DNA from: Pseudoflavitalea sp. G-6-1-2
Lineage (GTDB): Bacteria > Bacteroidota > Bacteroidia > Chitinophagales > Chitinophagaceae
Reading direction: 5' to 3'
Length of the DNA stretch: 64,000 nt
Assembly: GCF_012927185.1 (NCBI RefSeq)
Contig: NZ_JABBGB010000001.1
Location: 248,001 to 312,000 of the forward strand
The notes under the pieces were generated by a model. It saw only the letters and a list, made by a program, of their open reading frames with translations. It was not told the DNA's origin and searched no databases. Of this stretch, positions 1-8,422 are shown piece by piece (position 1 is the first letter of the stretch; every line of letters starts with the position of its first letter). Position numbers and translations under genes: made by a program.

Positions 1-252
1 TGCCAGGTGAGTATCAGAGAGCATAACCGGAAAGCAGCGAAACAGTTTCTCGATAAGATCCATTCATTTAAGGAAGTGCTGGAGTGTTACAATATTGCAG
101 GAGATTTTGATTTTATGCTGAAGATTGTTTCGGAGTCGATGGAAACCTATCACGATTTTTTTGTGAACAAGCTGAGTGAGGTACCGCATATCGGGCATTC
201 CAAAAGCATATTTGTGATGAACGTGATGAAACAAACACATCAGATGCTGTAA
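1..252 (+). CDS. Lrp/AsnC-family regulator, C-terminal part (5' end outside window)
   Basis: The open frame runs in from before base 1, so only the last 84 or so codons are visible. They match the ligand-sensing RAM (AsnC effector) domain of Lrp/AsnC regulators: a helix with 'VLECYNIAGDFDFML', then 'ESMETYHDFFVNKLSEVPHI' leading into a final strand. This fold binds amino acids and sets the oligomeric state; the DNA-binding winged helix should lie upstream of the window. A GTG at base 7 could be read as a start but would leave a headless protein, so I treat the gene as truncated by the window edge. Family assignment rests on the fold pattern only, and the effector cannot be told. Confidence 0.8.
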   Translation, partial: CQVSIREHNRKAAKQFLDKIHSFKEVLECYNIAGDFDFMLKIVSESMETYHDFFVNKLSEVPHIGHSKSIFVMNVMKQTHQML

Positions 253-333
253 TCAGAAAAATGCAGGCCAACTCCGGAATATCCAACCTGAAGCGTAATT
301 TTAAATGTTACAGCGCAGTTCAACCATGCCAGC

Positions 334-906
334 ATGAGCCAGAAACTTAGACAGCATTTAGAAACGATCATCGATCTCACGGACGAGGAATTCGACTATA
401 TCCTCTCCCATTTCACCTATCGTAAATTTCTAAAGAACCAGTATGTTATTCAGGAAGGTGATTATGTGAAGTACGATTATTTTGTATTGAGTGGTCTATT
501 GAAATCCTGGCAAATCGACGATAAAGGCAGTATCCATATTGTTCTGTTTGCAACAGAAAACTGGTGGATCTCCGATCCGGAAGCCTTCCACTATCAAACC
601 AAAGCAACACTGAACATCGATTGTTTCGAAGACAGTGAAACACTTTTTATTTCTCAAGAAAACAGAGAAAAGCTTTGCGCAGAGATGCAAAAGATGCAAT
701 ACTTTTTTCGAAAGAAAACCACGGCAGGATATGTGGCATCGCAAAAAAGAATTCTGTCGCTGATAAGTTTCAATGCCAAACAACGATATGAATATTTCAC
801 ACAACAATATCCCGATCTTTTACAGCGGGTACCTAAAACCCTCATCGCATCTTACTTAGGAATCACCAGAGAAACTTTAAGCAGGCTTATTTCTTTGCAG
901 CCGTGA
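334..906 (+). CDS. Crp/Fnr-family transcriptional regulator
   Basis: This 190-residue protein has the usual size of Bacteroidota Crp/Fnr regulators. Residues about 25-110 form a cyclic-nucleotide-binding-like beta roll ('VIQEGDYVKYDYFVLSG' region), and residues about 166-185 carry a helix-turn-helix ('VPKTLIASYLGITRETLSRL'). There are no clustered cysteines, so it is not an Fnr-type iron-sulfur sensor. It lies about 80 bp upstream of an MFS exporter gene on the same strand. In related bacteria such short regulators often control the next gene, and that is a reasonable inference here. The ligand is unknown; many members of this subgroup lack the cAMP-contacting residues. Confidence 0.85.
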   Translation: MSQKLRQHLETIIDLTDEEFDYILSHFTYRKFLKNQYVIQEGDYVKYDYFVLSGLLKSWQIDDKGSIHIVLFATENWWISDPEAFHYQTKATLNIDCFEDSETLFISQENREKLCAEMQKMQYFFRKKTTAGYVASQKRILSLISFNAKQRYEYFTQQYPDLLQRVPKTLIASYLGITRETLSRLISLQP

Positions 907-987
907 TATTTGTCACGCTTGTTTTGTGATATTCTTCCTTTAACAGCCATGCTGCGTTACTGAATTTTGTACCTAAAATTCAGATTC

Positions 988-2178
988 ATGACAGAACAAC
1001 CAGCTTCCAACAGAATACCTCCGGCTATCTGGGCTTTAACTTTTTGCGTTTTCGGTTTTGGTACAGCAGAATTTGTGTCCGTAGGTTTGCTGCCTACCAT
1101 TGCGGCAGATTTATCAGTCCCTGTAAGTTACACGGGTCTACTGGTTACGATGTATGCATTAGGTATTGCCGTGGGAGGGCCACTGCTCACAGCAATTACA
1201 GGAAGTATCGAGCGAAAGAAACTATTGATAACAGCGCTGCTGTTATTTGTTTTCGGCAATCTCATTGCCTATTTTTCTTCCAACATTTATACGCTGCTGA
1301 TCAGCAGGGCTATCACCGGTGCAACCAATGGTTTGTTTCTTGCACACGCCGTAGTGATGGCCAGCAATATGGTTGAAGGGAACAAAAAAGCCACTGCTAT
1401 CTCATTGGTTTTTTCCGGACTTATGATTGCCACAGTGGTGGGCGCTCCTGCCGGTACTTATTTGGGTACGCATTTCGGCTGGCATGCAACATTTCTAGCT
1501 ATCATCATCTGGACCCTCGCAGGATTGATTGGGCTGATTTTCGTATTGCCTACTCAACCCAAACCAGTAGCTGCATTAAGATTAGGGGATATACCCGTAG
1601 TGTTCAAAAACACTTCTGTACTCATCATATTGCTCGCTAATATTTTTGCGTATACCGGAACATTCGTGTTGTTTACTTACATCTCTCCCGTGTTAAAAAA
1701 CATTACAGGGTTTTCCGAGAACCTGATAAATCTTGTGTTGCTGATATTTGGAGTGGGCGTGGCTTTAGGTAATTTTGCAGGAGGAAGATTATCCGACCGT
1801 AAGCCATCAAAAACATTGGTGTATCTCTTCTTATTTCACGCCATTGTTTTATTCATACTCTCATTTGTTTTGGGAAGTAAGCCATTGGTTTTTGCACTTG
1901 TGCTGATACTGGGATTTCTTGCATACGGGAATGTTCCGGCATTGCAATTACTCGCTGTGCAGTTATCGGAAAAGCACAAACCGGGCAGTGGTGGCATTGC
2001 ATCTGCCGTAAATGTATCAGCATTTAATGTCGGAGTGATTTTAGGCTCGTTGATTGGAGGCGCTATCATAAATAGTTATTCATTGAATACAACGCCCTGG
2101 GTAGGGGGTGTTTTTGTGCTGATAGCGTTGTTACTGGGGATACTGAATTACCGCAGAAACAAAACTTCGGAGCAATAG
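988..2178 (+). CDS. MFS transporter, AraJ/PbuE-like drug or metabolite exporter
   Basis: This is a 396-residue polytopic protein with about 12 hydrophobic segments and no signal peptide. The first helix contains 'FGTAEFVSVGLLPTIAADL', characteristic of the drug:H+ antiporter-1 branch of the major facilitator family (AraJ, PbuE, NepI types). These export sugars, purine nucleosides or drugs; the substrate cannot be inferred. The frame can be extended seven codons to a TTG at 967, but that TTG belongs to a GAATTTTG element (962-969 area) resembling the -7 promoter box, so I start at the ATG at 988. It follows a Crp/Fnr regulator that may control it. A short inverted repeat (cagga/tcctg) lies just after the stop. 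Confidence 0.85.
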   Translation: MTEQPASNRIPPAIWALTFCVFGFGTAEFVSVGLLPTIAADLSVPVSYTGLLVTMYALGIAVGGPLLTAITGSIERKKLLITALLLFVFGNLIAYFSSNIYTLLISRAITGATNGLFLAHAVVMASNMVEGNKKATAISLVFSGLMIATVVGAPAGTYLGTHFGWHATFLAIIIWTLAGLIGLIFVLPTQPKPVAALRLGDIPVVFKNTSVLIILLANIFAYTGTFVLFTYISPVLKNITGFSENLINLVLLIFGVGVALGNFAGGRLSDRKPSKTLVYLFLFHAIVLFILSFVLGSKPLVFALVLILGFLAYGNVPALQLLAVQLSEKHKPGSGGIASAVNVSAFNVGVILGSLIGGAIINSYSLNTTPWVGGVFVLIALLLGILNYRRNKTSEQ

Positions 2179-2673
2179 CAGGATGTAGTCCTGCATAAAA
2201 GTATAGTGATCAGGAATGTTTAGAGTTGTCTAAACTCCTTATCAAATATTTTAGAAAAATTTCAGGTTATCTCACTTGCTTTTTATCTAATACATCCTCT
2301 TGATCAGAATGCCTAACGAAGTAGATAATATGCATTCTATGAATATCTTTTCCCTTAGGCGAAGGGATATTCGTAGATTAGTTACTATAATGGGGGAGTT
2401 TATGGCTAACAAACCCGGCTAATCTAATGCCATCAATCTTTACAAATTTCAGGGTCGAAACATTAATTAAACAAAGGTTACTATTGGAGGTAATCTATTC
2501 TTTTTAAATCTTGAATATCAGAGAATGTTTATGGCCATGAATTTAACTACTTTGAGGCCTAGAAACTGAATCCTCAAAGCAAAATTCGACCTGTCCAAAA
2601 ATACAGTTTCGAATAGAGGCAGTCGCCCCTAGTTTTTCTGAGCTAGCCATAATACGACCTTAGTCGTCATTAT
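2179..2673. other. AT-rich intergenic stretch without recognisable gene
   Basis: About 495 bp between the MFS gene and the large fusion gene. It is visibly AT-richer than the region to its left and has stops in all frames at short intervals. It holds a perfect 7-bp inverted repeat with a 4-base loop at 2218-2235 (gtttaga/tctaaac) and an imperfect inverted repeat at 2650-2672 (taatacgac/gtcgtcatta) 1-24 bases past the fusion gene's stop, neither followed by a clear T-run. No tRNA fragment, integrase or transposase remnant was found. Confidence 0.6.
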
Positions 2674-5325
2674 TTATTGATAATCCATTTTTAGACCTAG
2701 CAAGCCTAGAAGATAAATTTGAAACAAATCATCTTGTATATTCTCCTCTTTAGAAATTAATGAATCAAAAGTTTCATGTCCAAAATTTAGGAAATATTGG
2801 CTTCCATTATTAACAGATGGCTTGGTTGTCTTATTGAATTTACCAACTTCTATAGATATTCCTAAACGACTTTCAATCAATGATATATGTCGTCGTAACT
2901 GATCTGGGAATTGGTTTTTATCCATTTTCATATCATCTATCAGATATCCGTTCACTTCTGAAATCTCTGTCAATACCATCCCATGTTCTGAACACAACAG
3001 CTGAAGAACACTAGACAAACTAACTGGCTGCGAACCATCCCAGAATTGAACATTTATGGTGTTATTTTCTATAACCAAATTTCCCATATCTTCTAAATAT
3101 TGAGAAACGATTAATTCATATTCACTGCTGACAAATTTGGAGTTGATATAAACGTTTGTAATATTAAGTTTCTTAATTTCTTGAATAACCCTTAGAAAGC
3201 TAACAGGCATCCCGTGATATTTTACTAAAGTATATTCACTGCAAAGAGAAAGCAACTCTTTTTTTGAATAAAAATCAGAATATGACTGCTCAACCTGAAC
3301 ATAATTAGTATCATAATACTGCAAATAATAATGCAGATAGTTCATTACAGCTCTCTTAATTTCTATTGCGTCACTTTCTAGAACTAGTCTGAATAATTTT
3401 CTTAATGCAATTGATATCTCTTTACGAAATGCTTCTGACTTGGGAGAGGCTATAACATTACTTCTTGAAACATCAAAATCAATGGCCTTAGGCTTAAAAT
3501 TGACTTCCCCACAAATGATTTGGGGAAACCTAAATGGTAATATGGTGTGAGATAGATGCGAGATTAAGAAACCACTGTTTGAAGCAATGATTGTTCTTGC
3601 ATTACCGCTAATTCCTAATCTGAGTTCATATTTATCATTAACATCTGAATACTCAAAAACACATCCATCTGTATTCCAGCTCTCATTACTTTGAAACCGT
3701 GCCCCATTTATATAAATTTCGAGATTACTAATATGTCTACAATAACTTTGCGCATGTTGAAACGCCATTTGAACAGTAAACTCCCTCTTTAAATAGACAC
3801 GAATTGTTGTTCCAGAAATATTTTTCTTATTACTTTCACTTGGTGTTATATAATTAAACCCTTTGAACACATCTTGAATCTCGAATATAACTTGGTCATC
3901 TTCGTCACTTTTGGTTGAAACAATTACTTTCTCTGCTGCAATAAAGGTGCTTATGAAACCAATTCCAAACCTTGAAATCAAATTAAAGTTTCCAGTACTA
4001 TCATTAAATTCTTGACTAATACTTTTTCCAATAACAGAAAAATGATTTTTTATAATTTCCTTACTCATTCCATCGCCTTCGTCTTCTACCTCAAAATAGT
4101 TCTCCGTCATATTTAGGCGAATTATTATTTTAGGATTACTGTGGGTTTGTTTTACTCTAACCCTGTTGCAAGCATCCACAGAATTTTGGATTAGTTCCCG
4201 TACAAACACATATGGATTAGGATAAATTGACTTTCCTATTAATAAACTAACTATTCGATGCACATCTGCAGTATAGCTATTAGGTAAAGATTTATCTTCG
4301 TTGTTTGAAACTTCAGCAAGCTTGTAGTACTCAATTTTATTAGGCAACTTCCCATCATACTTCCCATCAGGCAAAGAATCGGTATCCTTATCAAAGCGAA
4401 AACCACTATTCTTAATAAATTTTCTTGCATGTATGCTAAATAACTTCTCTTGGACATTTAGATCAAGAATACAATATCCTGGCTGGAAAAGGCTTGACGT
4501 TTCATTAGCTTGACTAAATGCAGATCGGCCGTTTAATGCGAGGTACCCTCCACTTGCTGACCAAATACTATCTGCATGATATCGATGGCTGTGGCCAAAA
4601 AACGCTACGTCAAAGTTTTGGGATTTTAAGATATTTTCGACTTCTTCACGTTCGGCAGGATTTATTGCATCAAGAGGATGATGAAATACAGCTATATTCA
4701 TGTCCGTTTGATTGCTATTAAAATAGCGCTTTGCATTAAACAATTGATTGCTTCCAATGAAATGTTCCTCTTGCTTCAATTCTGAAGAGCACCTCCATGA
4801 ATCATTAATTAAAGCAATGCCAAATTTTAAATTTCCGACACGTACAATTGTAACTGACTCATTATTCGAAAACTTATAATTTGTATTTTTTTCATGAAAC
4901 TCCTTTTCGAATTCTTTAAACTGCCTTATCCGAGAATTTGTATTTGTAAACTCCTCTCTCATTCCAATTAATTCTTCATTCGCAGATTCTCTAGTTAGGT
5001 TTTTAGCTAAGTAAAATTCAATTCGCTTATCAATTTGTTGACGATTTACGTCATGGTTACCTGCCAGAAAAAGGATATGATCATGCGAAATGTTAAGCGC
5101 ACTAGTAATTGGCGCAATAATTTCATTATTAAAAACAGTATAAGGATTATCTCCTAAAGAAGCACCTCCTTTGTCTAGTAAATCTCCTGAAAAAATGATA
5201 ATATCAATGGGGCTTTTTTCATGAAATTTTTTTAGATCATCAACTAAACTCTCAATGTAAAAGCTACGGAGGTCAACTAGATTTTCTTTAGAGAGGTGTA
5301 TATCGGAGAGTTGGACGATTCTCAT
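2674..5325 (-). CDS. Metallophosphoesterase-HSP90-like ATPase fusion, putative defence protein
   Basis: An 883-residue cytosolic protein (no signal peptide or membrane segment). Residues 1-300 are a calcineurin-like phosphoesterase with all metal-binding motifs: Asp8-x-His10, GDLLD (47-51), GNHD (89-92), His215/His216 and GHSH (244-247). Residues about 350-625 are a GHKL/HSP90-type ATPase: N-box 'RELIQNSVDAC' (376-386), G1 box 'DEGDGMS' (415-421), G2 box 'SRFGIGFIS' (451-459), then an HSP90 middle-domain-like 'IDFDVSRSNV' (615-624). The last 250 residues are unassigned. Codon use is AT-rich, unlike both flanks, and the gene sits on the 3' side of tRNA-Ser in the same orientation, a common island site. 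It stands alone with no operon partner. An ATP-gated phosphodiesterase or nuclease acting in phage defence is my inference; the domain calls are firm. Confidence 0.85.
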   Translation of the reverse strand: MRIVQLSDIHLSKENLVDLRSFYIESLVDDLKKFHEKSPIDIIIFSGDLLDKGGASLGDNPYTVFNNEIIAPITSALNISHDHILFLAGNHDVNRQQIDKRIEFYLAKNLTRESANEELIGMREEFTNTNSRIRQFKEFEKEFHEKNTNYKFSNNESVTIVRVGNLKFGIALINDSWRCSSELKQEEHFIGSNQLFNAKRYFNSNQTDMNIAVFHHPLDAINPAEREEVENILKSQNFDVAFFGHSHRYHADSIWSASGGYLALNGRSAFSQANETSSLFQPGYCILDLNVQEKLFSIHARKFIKNSGFRFDKDTDSLPDGKYDGKLPNKIEYYKLAEVSNNEDKSLPNSYTADVHRIVSLLIGKSIYPNPYVFVRELIQNSVDACNRVRVKQTHSNPKIIIRLNMTENYFEVEDEGDGMSKEIIKNHFSVIGKSISQEFNDSTGNFNLISRFGIGFISTFIAAEKVIVSTKSDEDDQVIFEIQDVFKGFNYITPSESNKKNISGTTIRVYLKREFTVQMAFQHAQSYCRHISNLEIYINGARFQSNESWNTDGCVFEYSDVNDKYELRLGISGNARTIIASNSGFLISHLSHTILPFRFPQIICGEVNFKPKAIDFDVSRSNVIASPKSEAFRKEISIALRKLFRLVLESDAIEIKRAVMNYLHYYLQYYDTNYVQVEQSYSDFYSKKELLSLCSEYTLVKYHGMPVSFLRVIQEIKKLNITNVYINSKFVSSEYELIVSQYLEDMGNLVIENNTINVQFWDGSQPVSLSSVLQLLCSEHGMVLTEISEVNGYLIDDMKMDKNQFPDQLRRHISLIESRLGISIEVGKFNKTTKPSVNNGSQYFLNFGHETFDSLISKEENIQDDLFQIYLLGLLGLKMDYQ

Positions 5326-5410
5326 TTGAATAATAAAGATGAAAAATTAATAAAGACATTGAGAAGGTAGTAAACTATCTTTCACCTTCAAAATTCGAAT
5401 CTATAAAAAA

Positions 5411-5434
5411 AAGGCTCACAATCATGTGAGCCTT
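5411..5434 (-). terminator. Intrinsic terminator after tRNA-Ser
   Basis: A perfect 10-bp stem (aaggctcaca/tgtgagcctt) with a 4-base loop. A-runs on the left and T-runs on the right make it a possible bidirectional terminator. On the minus strand it begins six bases after the tRNA 3' end and ends in a run of T, so it should end the tRNA transcript before the AT-rich fusion gene, which therefore needs its own promoter. Confidence 0.85.
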
Positions 5435-5439
5435 TTTTG

Positions 5440-5526
5440 CGGAGGAGAAGGGATTCGAACCCTTGATAGGATTTCTCCTATACACACTTTCCAGGCGTGC
5501 CAGTTCAACCACTCCTGCACTCCTCC
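5440..5526 (-). tRNA. tRNA-Ser(GGA)
   Basis: An 87-base class II tRNA on the minus strand. The 7-bp acceptor stem is GGAGGAG/CTCCTCC, the anticodon stem is CACGC/GTGTG around loop CTGGAAA (anticodon GGA), the long variable arm forms ATAGGA/TCCTAT, and the T arm is AAGGG-TTCGAAT-CCCTT. The discriminator is G, as in serine tRNAs. CCA is not encoded. It reads UCC and UCU. Its 3' end points at the AT-rich insert. Confidence 0.97.
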
Positions 5527-5556
5527 GGAAGGGGTGCAAAAATACAGGTTCCCTAC

Positions 5557-6333
5557 TTAGCTTCCGAATATTTTTTCAGCATTTTTAGAAGTAATTTCTG
5601 CAATTGCCTCACGGCTAACGCCTTTTACTTCGGCCAGCTTGTCTGCGATATAGGTCAGGTAGCTGCTTTCGTTCCTTTTGCCCCTGAATGGTACGGGGGT
5701 GAGATAGGGCGCATCTGTTTCCAGCACCATATGCTCCAGCGAGATATTGGCGAGCGCTTCGGCTACGCCCGATTTCTTATAGGTGAGCACTCCGCCGATG
5801 CCCAGATAAAACCCTGCATCTACGATCTGCTGTGCCTGTTCAGCATTTCCGTTGAAGCAGTGGAAAATGCCACGAAGCTTCCCGAACTGGTGTTCACGTA
5901 CGATCTGAATGCAATCGTCCATGGCCTGCCGGCTATGGATCACTATCGGCAGATCGTACTGCAATGCCCATTCTATCTGACGGTGAAAAGCAATGGTTTG
6001 CTGCTCTACATGCGTGGTATCCCAGTAGTAATCGAGGCCGATCTCGCCCACTGCTGCGAACCTGCGTTTCTGCAGCCAGTCCTCCACCAATTTGAGCTCA
6101 TCCAGGTAATTCTCTTTCACGTAACAGGGATGCAATCCCATCATGGCGAAACATTTTCCGGGATAATCTGCCTCCGTTTTCAACATCGAATCGATGGTTG
6201 TGCTGTCAATTCCGGGAAGATAAAATTTTGTAACACCTTCTGCGGCTGCCCGCTCCATCACCTGCGGAAGATCCGCATCGAACTCCGTTGAATTTAAATG
6301 AGTATGAGTATCAGTAATTTGTATTGACGACAT
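5557..6333 (-). CDS. TatD-family metal-dependent hydrolase/DNase
   Basis: A 258-residue TIM-barrel protein of normal TatD length. The metal ligands are all present: Asp8-x-His10-x-His12 near the N-terminus, Glu97 in 'GEIGLDY', His133 in 'VIHSR', His158 in 'FHCFNG' and Asp207 in 'ETDAPY'. TatD proteins are Mg2+-dependent 3'-5' exonucleases or deoxyribonucleases of the cytosol, linked to DNA repair and turnover. It is encoded alone, between tRNA-Ser and a terminator on its upstream side. A GAATTTTG element about 10 bp before the ATG may serve as its -7 box. Substrate specificity within the TatD family is not settled by sequence. Confidence 0.92.
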   Translation of the reverse strand: MSSIQITDTHTHLNSTEFDADLPQVMERAAAEGVTKFYLPGIDSTTIDSMLKTEADYPGKCFAMMGLHPCYVKENYLDELKLVEDWLQKRRFAAVGEIGLDYYWDTTHVEQQTIAFHRQIEWALQYDLPIVIHSRQAMDDCIQIVREHQFGKLRGIFHCFNGNAEQAQQIVDAGFYLGIGGVLTYKKSGVAEALANISLEHMVLETDAPYLTPVPFRGKRNESSYLTYIADKLAEVKGVSREAIAEITSKNAEKIFGS

Positions 6334-6701
6334 TTTTCAAAATTCTATAAAATTTCTCATCGGGTAAAATAACTACGGCGCTCAGGCGCACATATAAGGA
6401 TAAAACCCGAAATAATAAAACTTCATATAAAAAAATAAATCATGGCTTTCGTCAAAAATTTTGACATCCGACAATGTGTCCGAATAAGGCCATAGTTCCA
6501 AATTGCGACCCCACTGAAATTACTTTGGATTAATCAAAAAAGTTTATACCTTTAATTCAGTTTTCATAGGGTACGGATTAAAAACGGGCCAGGGTTTCTA
6601 CCCCGGCCCAACTTTTTTAAAACCACTCTGCATCAAGCTCTTCGCCACTCTTTCCGACAAATTTTCAGTCGGATTAAAAACAAATTAAACTTTCTTTTCT
6701 C
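6334..6701. other. Intergenic region with palindrome and terminator
   Basis: About 370 bp between tatD-like and deacetylase genes, both on the minus strand. It has a 15-base perfect palindrome at 6451-6465 (gtcaaaa-a-ttttgac) about 120 bp upstream of the TatD start, which could be an operator. The terminator of the upstream operon lies at 6586-6609. No open frame of note was found. Confidence 0.5.
6586..6609 (-). terminator. Intrinsic terminator of the deacetylase operon
   Basis: A GC-rich hairpin (gggcc-a-ggg, six-base loop, ccc-c-ggccc) with one mismatch. It is flanked by A-rich sequence on the left and T-rich on the right. On the minus strand it is followed by g then five T, about 90 bp past the deacetylase stop. 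Confidence 0.75.
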
Positions 6702-7379
6702 CTATTTTTCGTCGGTGATTTTATCGGTTTCTGCCGGTATTGCTTCGAATCTGAATCCCTTTTCAGTGAAATATTGCAGCACTTTGGGTAATGCTTCCCG
6801 CATTCTGGGCAATGCTTTCGCACTATCATGAAAAACAACAATCGATCCGGAATCTGCCTTCGCCGTTACATTGAATGCACAACGTTCCGCAGTCAGTTTC
6901 TGATCGAAATCGCCACTCAGTACATCCCACATTATTACTCTGAATTTGCGCGCCGCATCTTTATAGGTAGCAGCTCCTGTAAGCACTTTACTCTGGAACT
7001 GTGTGATTCTTCCGTAAGGTGGACGAAAAAGATCAGCATCCACATACTTCGTTGTTTTCAGTATGTCTTCAATGTATTTGGCATCGGGGGTTTTCCATCC
7101 ATTGAGATGCTGCCAGGTATGATTGCCTGTACGATGCCCCTCATCGAGTATCCTTCTGTACAGATCTGGATGCTCCACCACATTCTTTCCGATACAGAAA
7201 AATGTAGCGTTTGCATTCCACTGCTTCAGTGTATCGAGCACGTAGGGAGTTGCCTCTGCATGCGGACCATCATCAAAGGTGAGGTACAGAATTTTCTCCT
7301 GCTTTTTCACAGGTATTTTCCATGTACATAATGGATAGAGTTTCCTCAGCCACCACGGTGTTTTAACAAGGTAGAACAT
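6702..7379 (-). CDS. Polysaccharide deacetylase (NodB domain, carbohydrate esterase 4)
   Basis: A 225-residue NodB-homology protein. Motifs in order: TFDDGP (34-39) with the metal and base aspartates 36/37, His87-x3-His91 (metal ligands), RPPYG (119-123), WDV with a following Asp157, and the catalytic His184-Asp185 in 'VVFHD'. The set is complete, so a Zn2+-dependent N-deacetylase is expected, acting on peptidoglycan or another N-acetylated polysaccharide. The N-terminus has a short hydrophobic, basic stretch ('TPWWLRKLYPL') but no clear cleavable signal, so location is uncertain. It lies downstream of the ARPP-1-like gene with a 53-bp gap and probably shares its transcript, which ends at the 6586-6609 terminator. 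Confidence 0.9.
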   Translation of the reverse strand: MFYLVKTPWWLRKLYPLCTWKIPVKKQEKILYLTFDDGPHAEATPYVLDTLKQWNANATFFCIGKNVVEHPDLYRRILDEGHRTGNHTWQHLNGWKTPDAKYIEDILKTTKYVDADLFRPPYGRITQFQSKVLTGAATYKDAARKFRVIMWDVLSGDFDQKLTAERCAFNVTAKADSGSIVVFHDSAKALPRMREALPKVLQYFTEKGFRFEAIPAETDKITDEK

Positions 7380-7432
7380 AGCGGAATTGTCTGCTGTAAA
7401 GTTATCCTATTTTGGTGGGATATACCTGTAGG

Positions 7433-8383
7433 TTATTCTCCAAAACCGGTGATATGTATCACCTTTCCTTCGTGTTTGTAGATCTTTCCGTTTTTCTTCA
7501 GGTGTTCTTTCTGCTTTTCTTCATCGGTGAGTATCGGCGCCAGCCATTCGATAATCTTAGACTGGATAACTACCGGCGACTGTCCATGCAGCAGCGCTTC
7601 TTCGATGTAACCGTAGAGCAATGGTTCGAAGGAGGCATCGAATAATCCTTTTGCTGCATACACGTCGCAGCCGATCACTTTATCGCCACTGATGCAGATA
7701 AACCCAACGAGATTGGTGTCTACCCTTGTGAATTTATCGGAGAAGAACTTGAAGTAATCGTTCTGATGGTGCACCATCCGCTTATCGTGCCGCTGTGCCA
7801 GATAGGCCAGCGAAGTTGAGTGAAAGCCGTTGGCGCCGAGCTGCCGGTCAATCTCTTTCCACACCAGCACCTGGTTGTTGGTTTGTCCCAATACCTTTCG
7901 CAGCTTGGCATTCGCATAATTGTTGTATACGAATTTCTTTTGTTTGTCGCTCCATCTTCCCTCTTCCACACACATCACAGGTACGTACTGATCTTTTTCT
8001 GATGGAAAGAGTACCGTATCGCGCGTTACCATTCTGTCCTGCCTTCCTCCCATGATCACTTCTCCCGAACCGATGTACACGGGTTGTCCGGAATTATTGT
8101 TGATCCGCAGCCAGTGCACATTCTCTGTTGCCGCGGTTCCTCTCTCGGTAACTACTACGGTTCCCAAAGCAAGGCCTTTACTGAGACTGAGCATGGCTTC
8201 TCTTCCGCCACCGCTACCTCCGGTTTTCTGACGAACCGGAATGATCTGAAGATTTTTATAGGTATGGGCGCTGTCGTAGTCCACTACCAGGGTCTGATAG
8301 GTCAGCTGGGCCTGCAATGCAGCCCCGCAGCAGAGCAAAACCAGTATGATCAGCCCTTTTGACATCTTTCTAATAACGAGCAT
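7433..8383 (-). CDS. Exported ARPP-1/DUF6569-like protein of unknown function
   Basis: A 316-residue protein with an N-terminal signal peptide (hydrophobic run about 10-22, cleavage likely after 'LQAQ' near residue 26). Two conserved-looking segments, 'SGEVIMGGRQDR' (106-117) and 'CVEEGRWS' (138-145), match what I recall of the ARPP-1 (DUF6569) domain, a family without proven biochemistry. A second ATG at 8365 gives a shorter and equally good signal peptide. The gene is divergent from gltX with under 40 bp between starts, so their promoters overlap. It probably forms an operon with the downstream deacetylase, hinting at an envelope role; that is inference. Confidence 0.7.
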   Translation of the reverse strand: MLVIRKMSKGLIILVLLCCGAALQAQLTYQTLVVDYDSAHTYKNLQIIPVRQKTGGSGGGREAMLSLSKGLALGTVVVTERGTAATENVHWLRINNNSGQPVYIGSGEVIMGGRQDRMVTRDTVLFPSEKDQYVPVMCVEEGRWSDKQKKFVYNNYANAKLRKVLGQTNNQVLVWKEIDRQLGANGFHSTSLAYLAQRHDKRMVHHQNDYFKFFSDKFTRVDTNLVGFICISGDKVIGCDVYAAKGLFDASFEPLLYGYIEEALLHGQSPVVIQSKIIEWLAPILTDEEKQKEHLKKNGKIYKHEGKVIHITGFGE

Positions 8384-8408
8384 TCTGCTAAAATAGTACC
8401 CGGAACCT

Positions 8409-8416
8409 TATCTTTG
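8409..8416 (+). promoter_or_regulatory. -7 promoter box of gltX
   Basis: A perfect TAnnTTTG match (tatctttg) that ends six bases before the gltX ATG. At that spacing transcription should begin at or within a few bases of the start codon, leaving no room for a ribosome binding site. The -33 TTG is not obvious. Confidence 0.7.
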
Positions 8417-8422
8417 TCGCCT

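Noticed and set aside
2179-2673. Search for a copy of the tRNA-Ser 3' end (att site) at the far side of the AT-rich insert
   Set aside because: No stretch resembling the T arm or acceptor end was found; the short inverted repeats there are unrelated to the tRNA.
2674-5325. Reading the N-terminal domain as SbcD/Mre11
   Set aside because: The metallophosphoesterase motifs fit, but no SbcD capping domain follows and no SbcC-type ATPase is adjacent; the second domain is GHKL, not Rad50-like.
5497-6291. Long plus-strand open frame opposite the TatD gene
   Set aside because: It is antisense to a gene with full catalytic motifs, has no family resemblance and is rich in Cys, His and Phe as shadow frames usually are.
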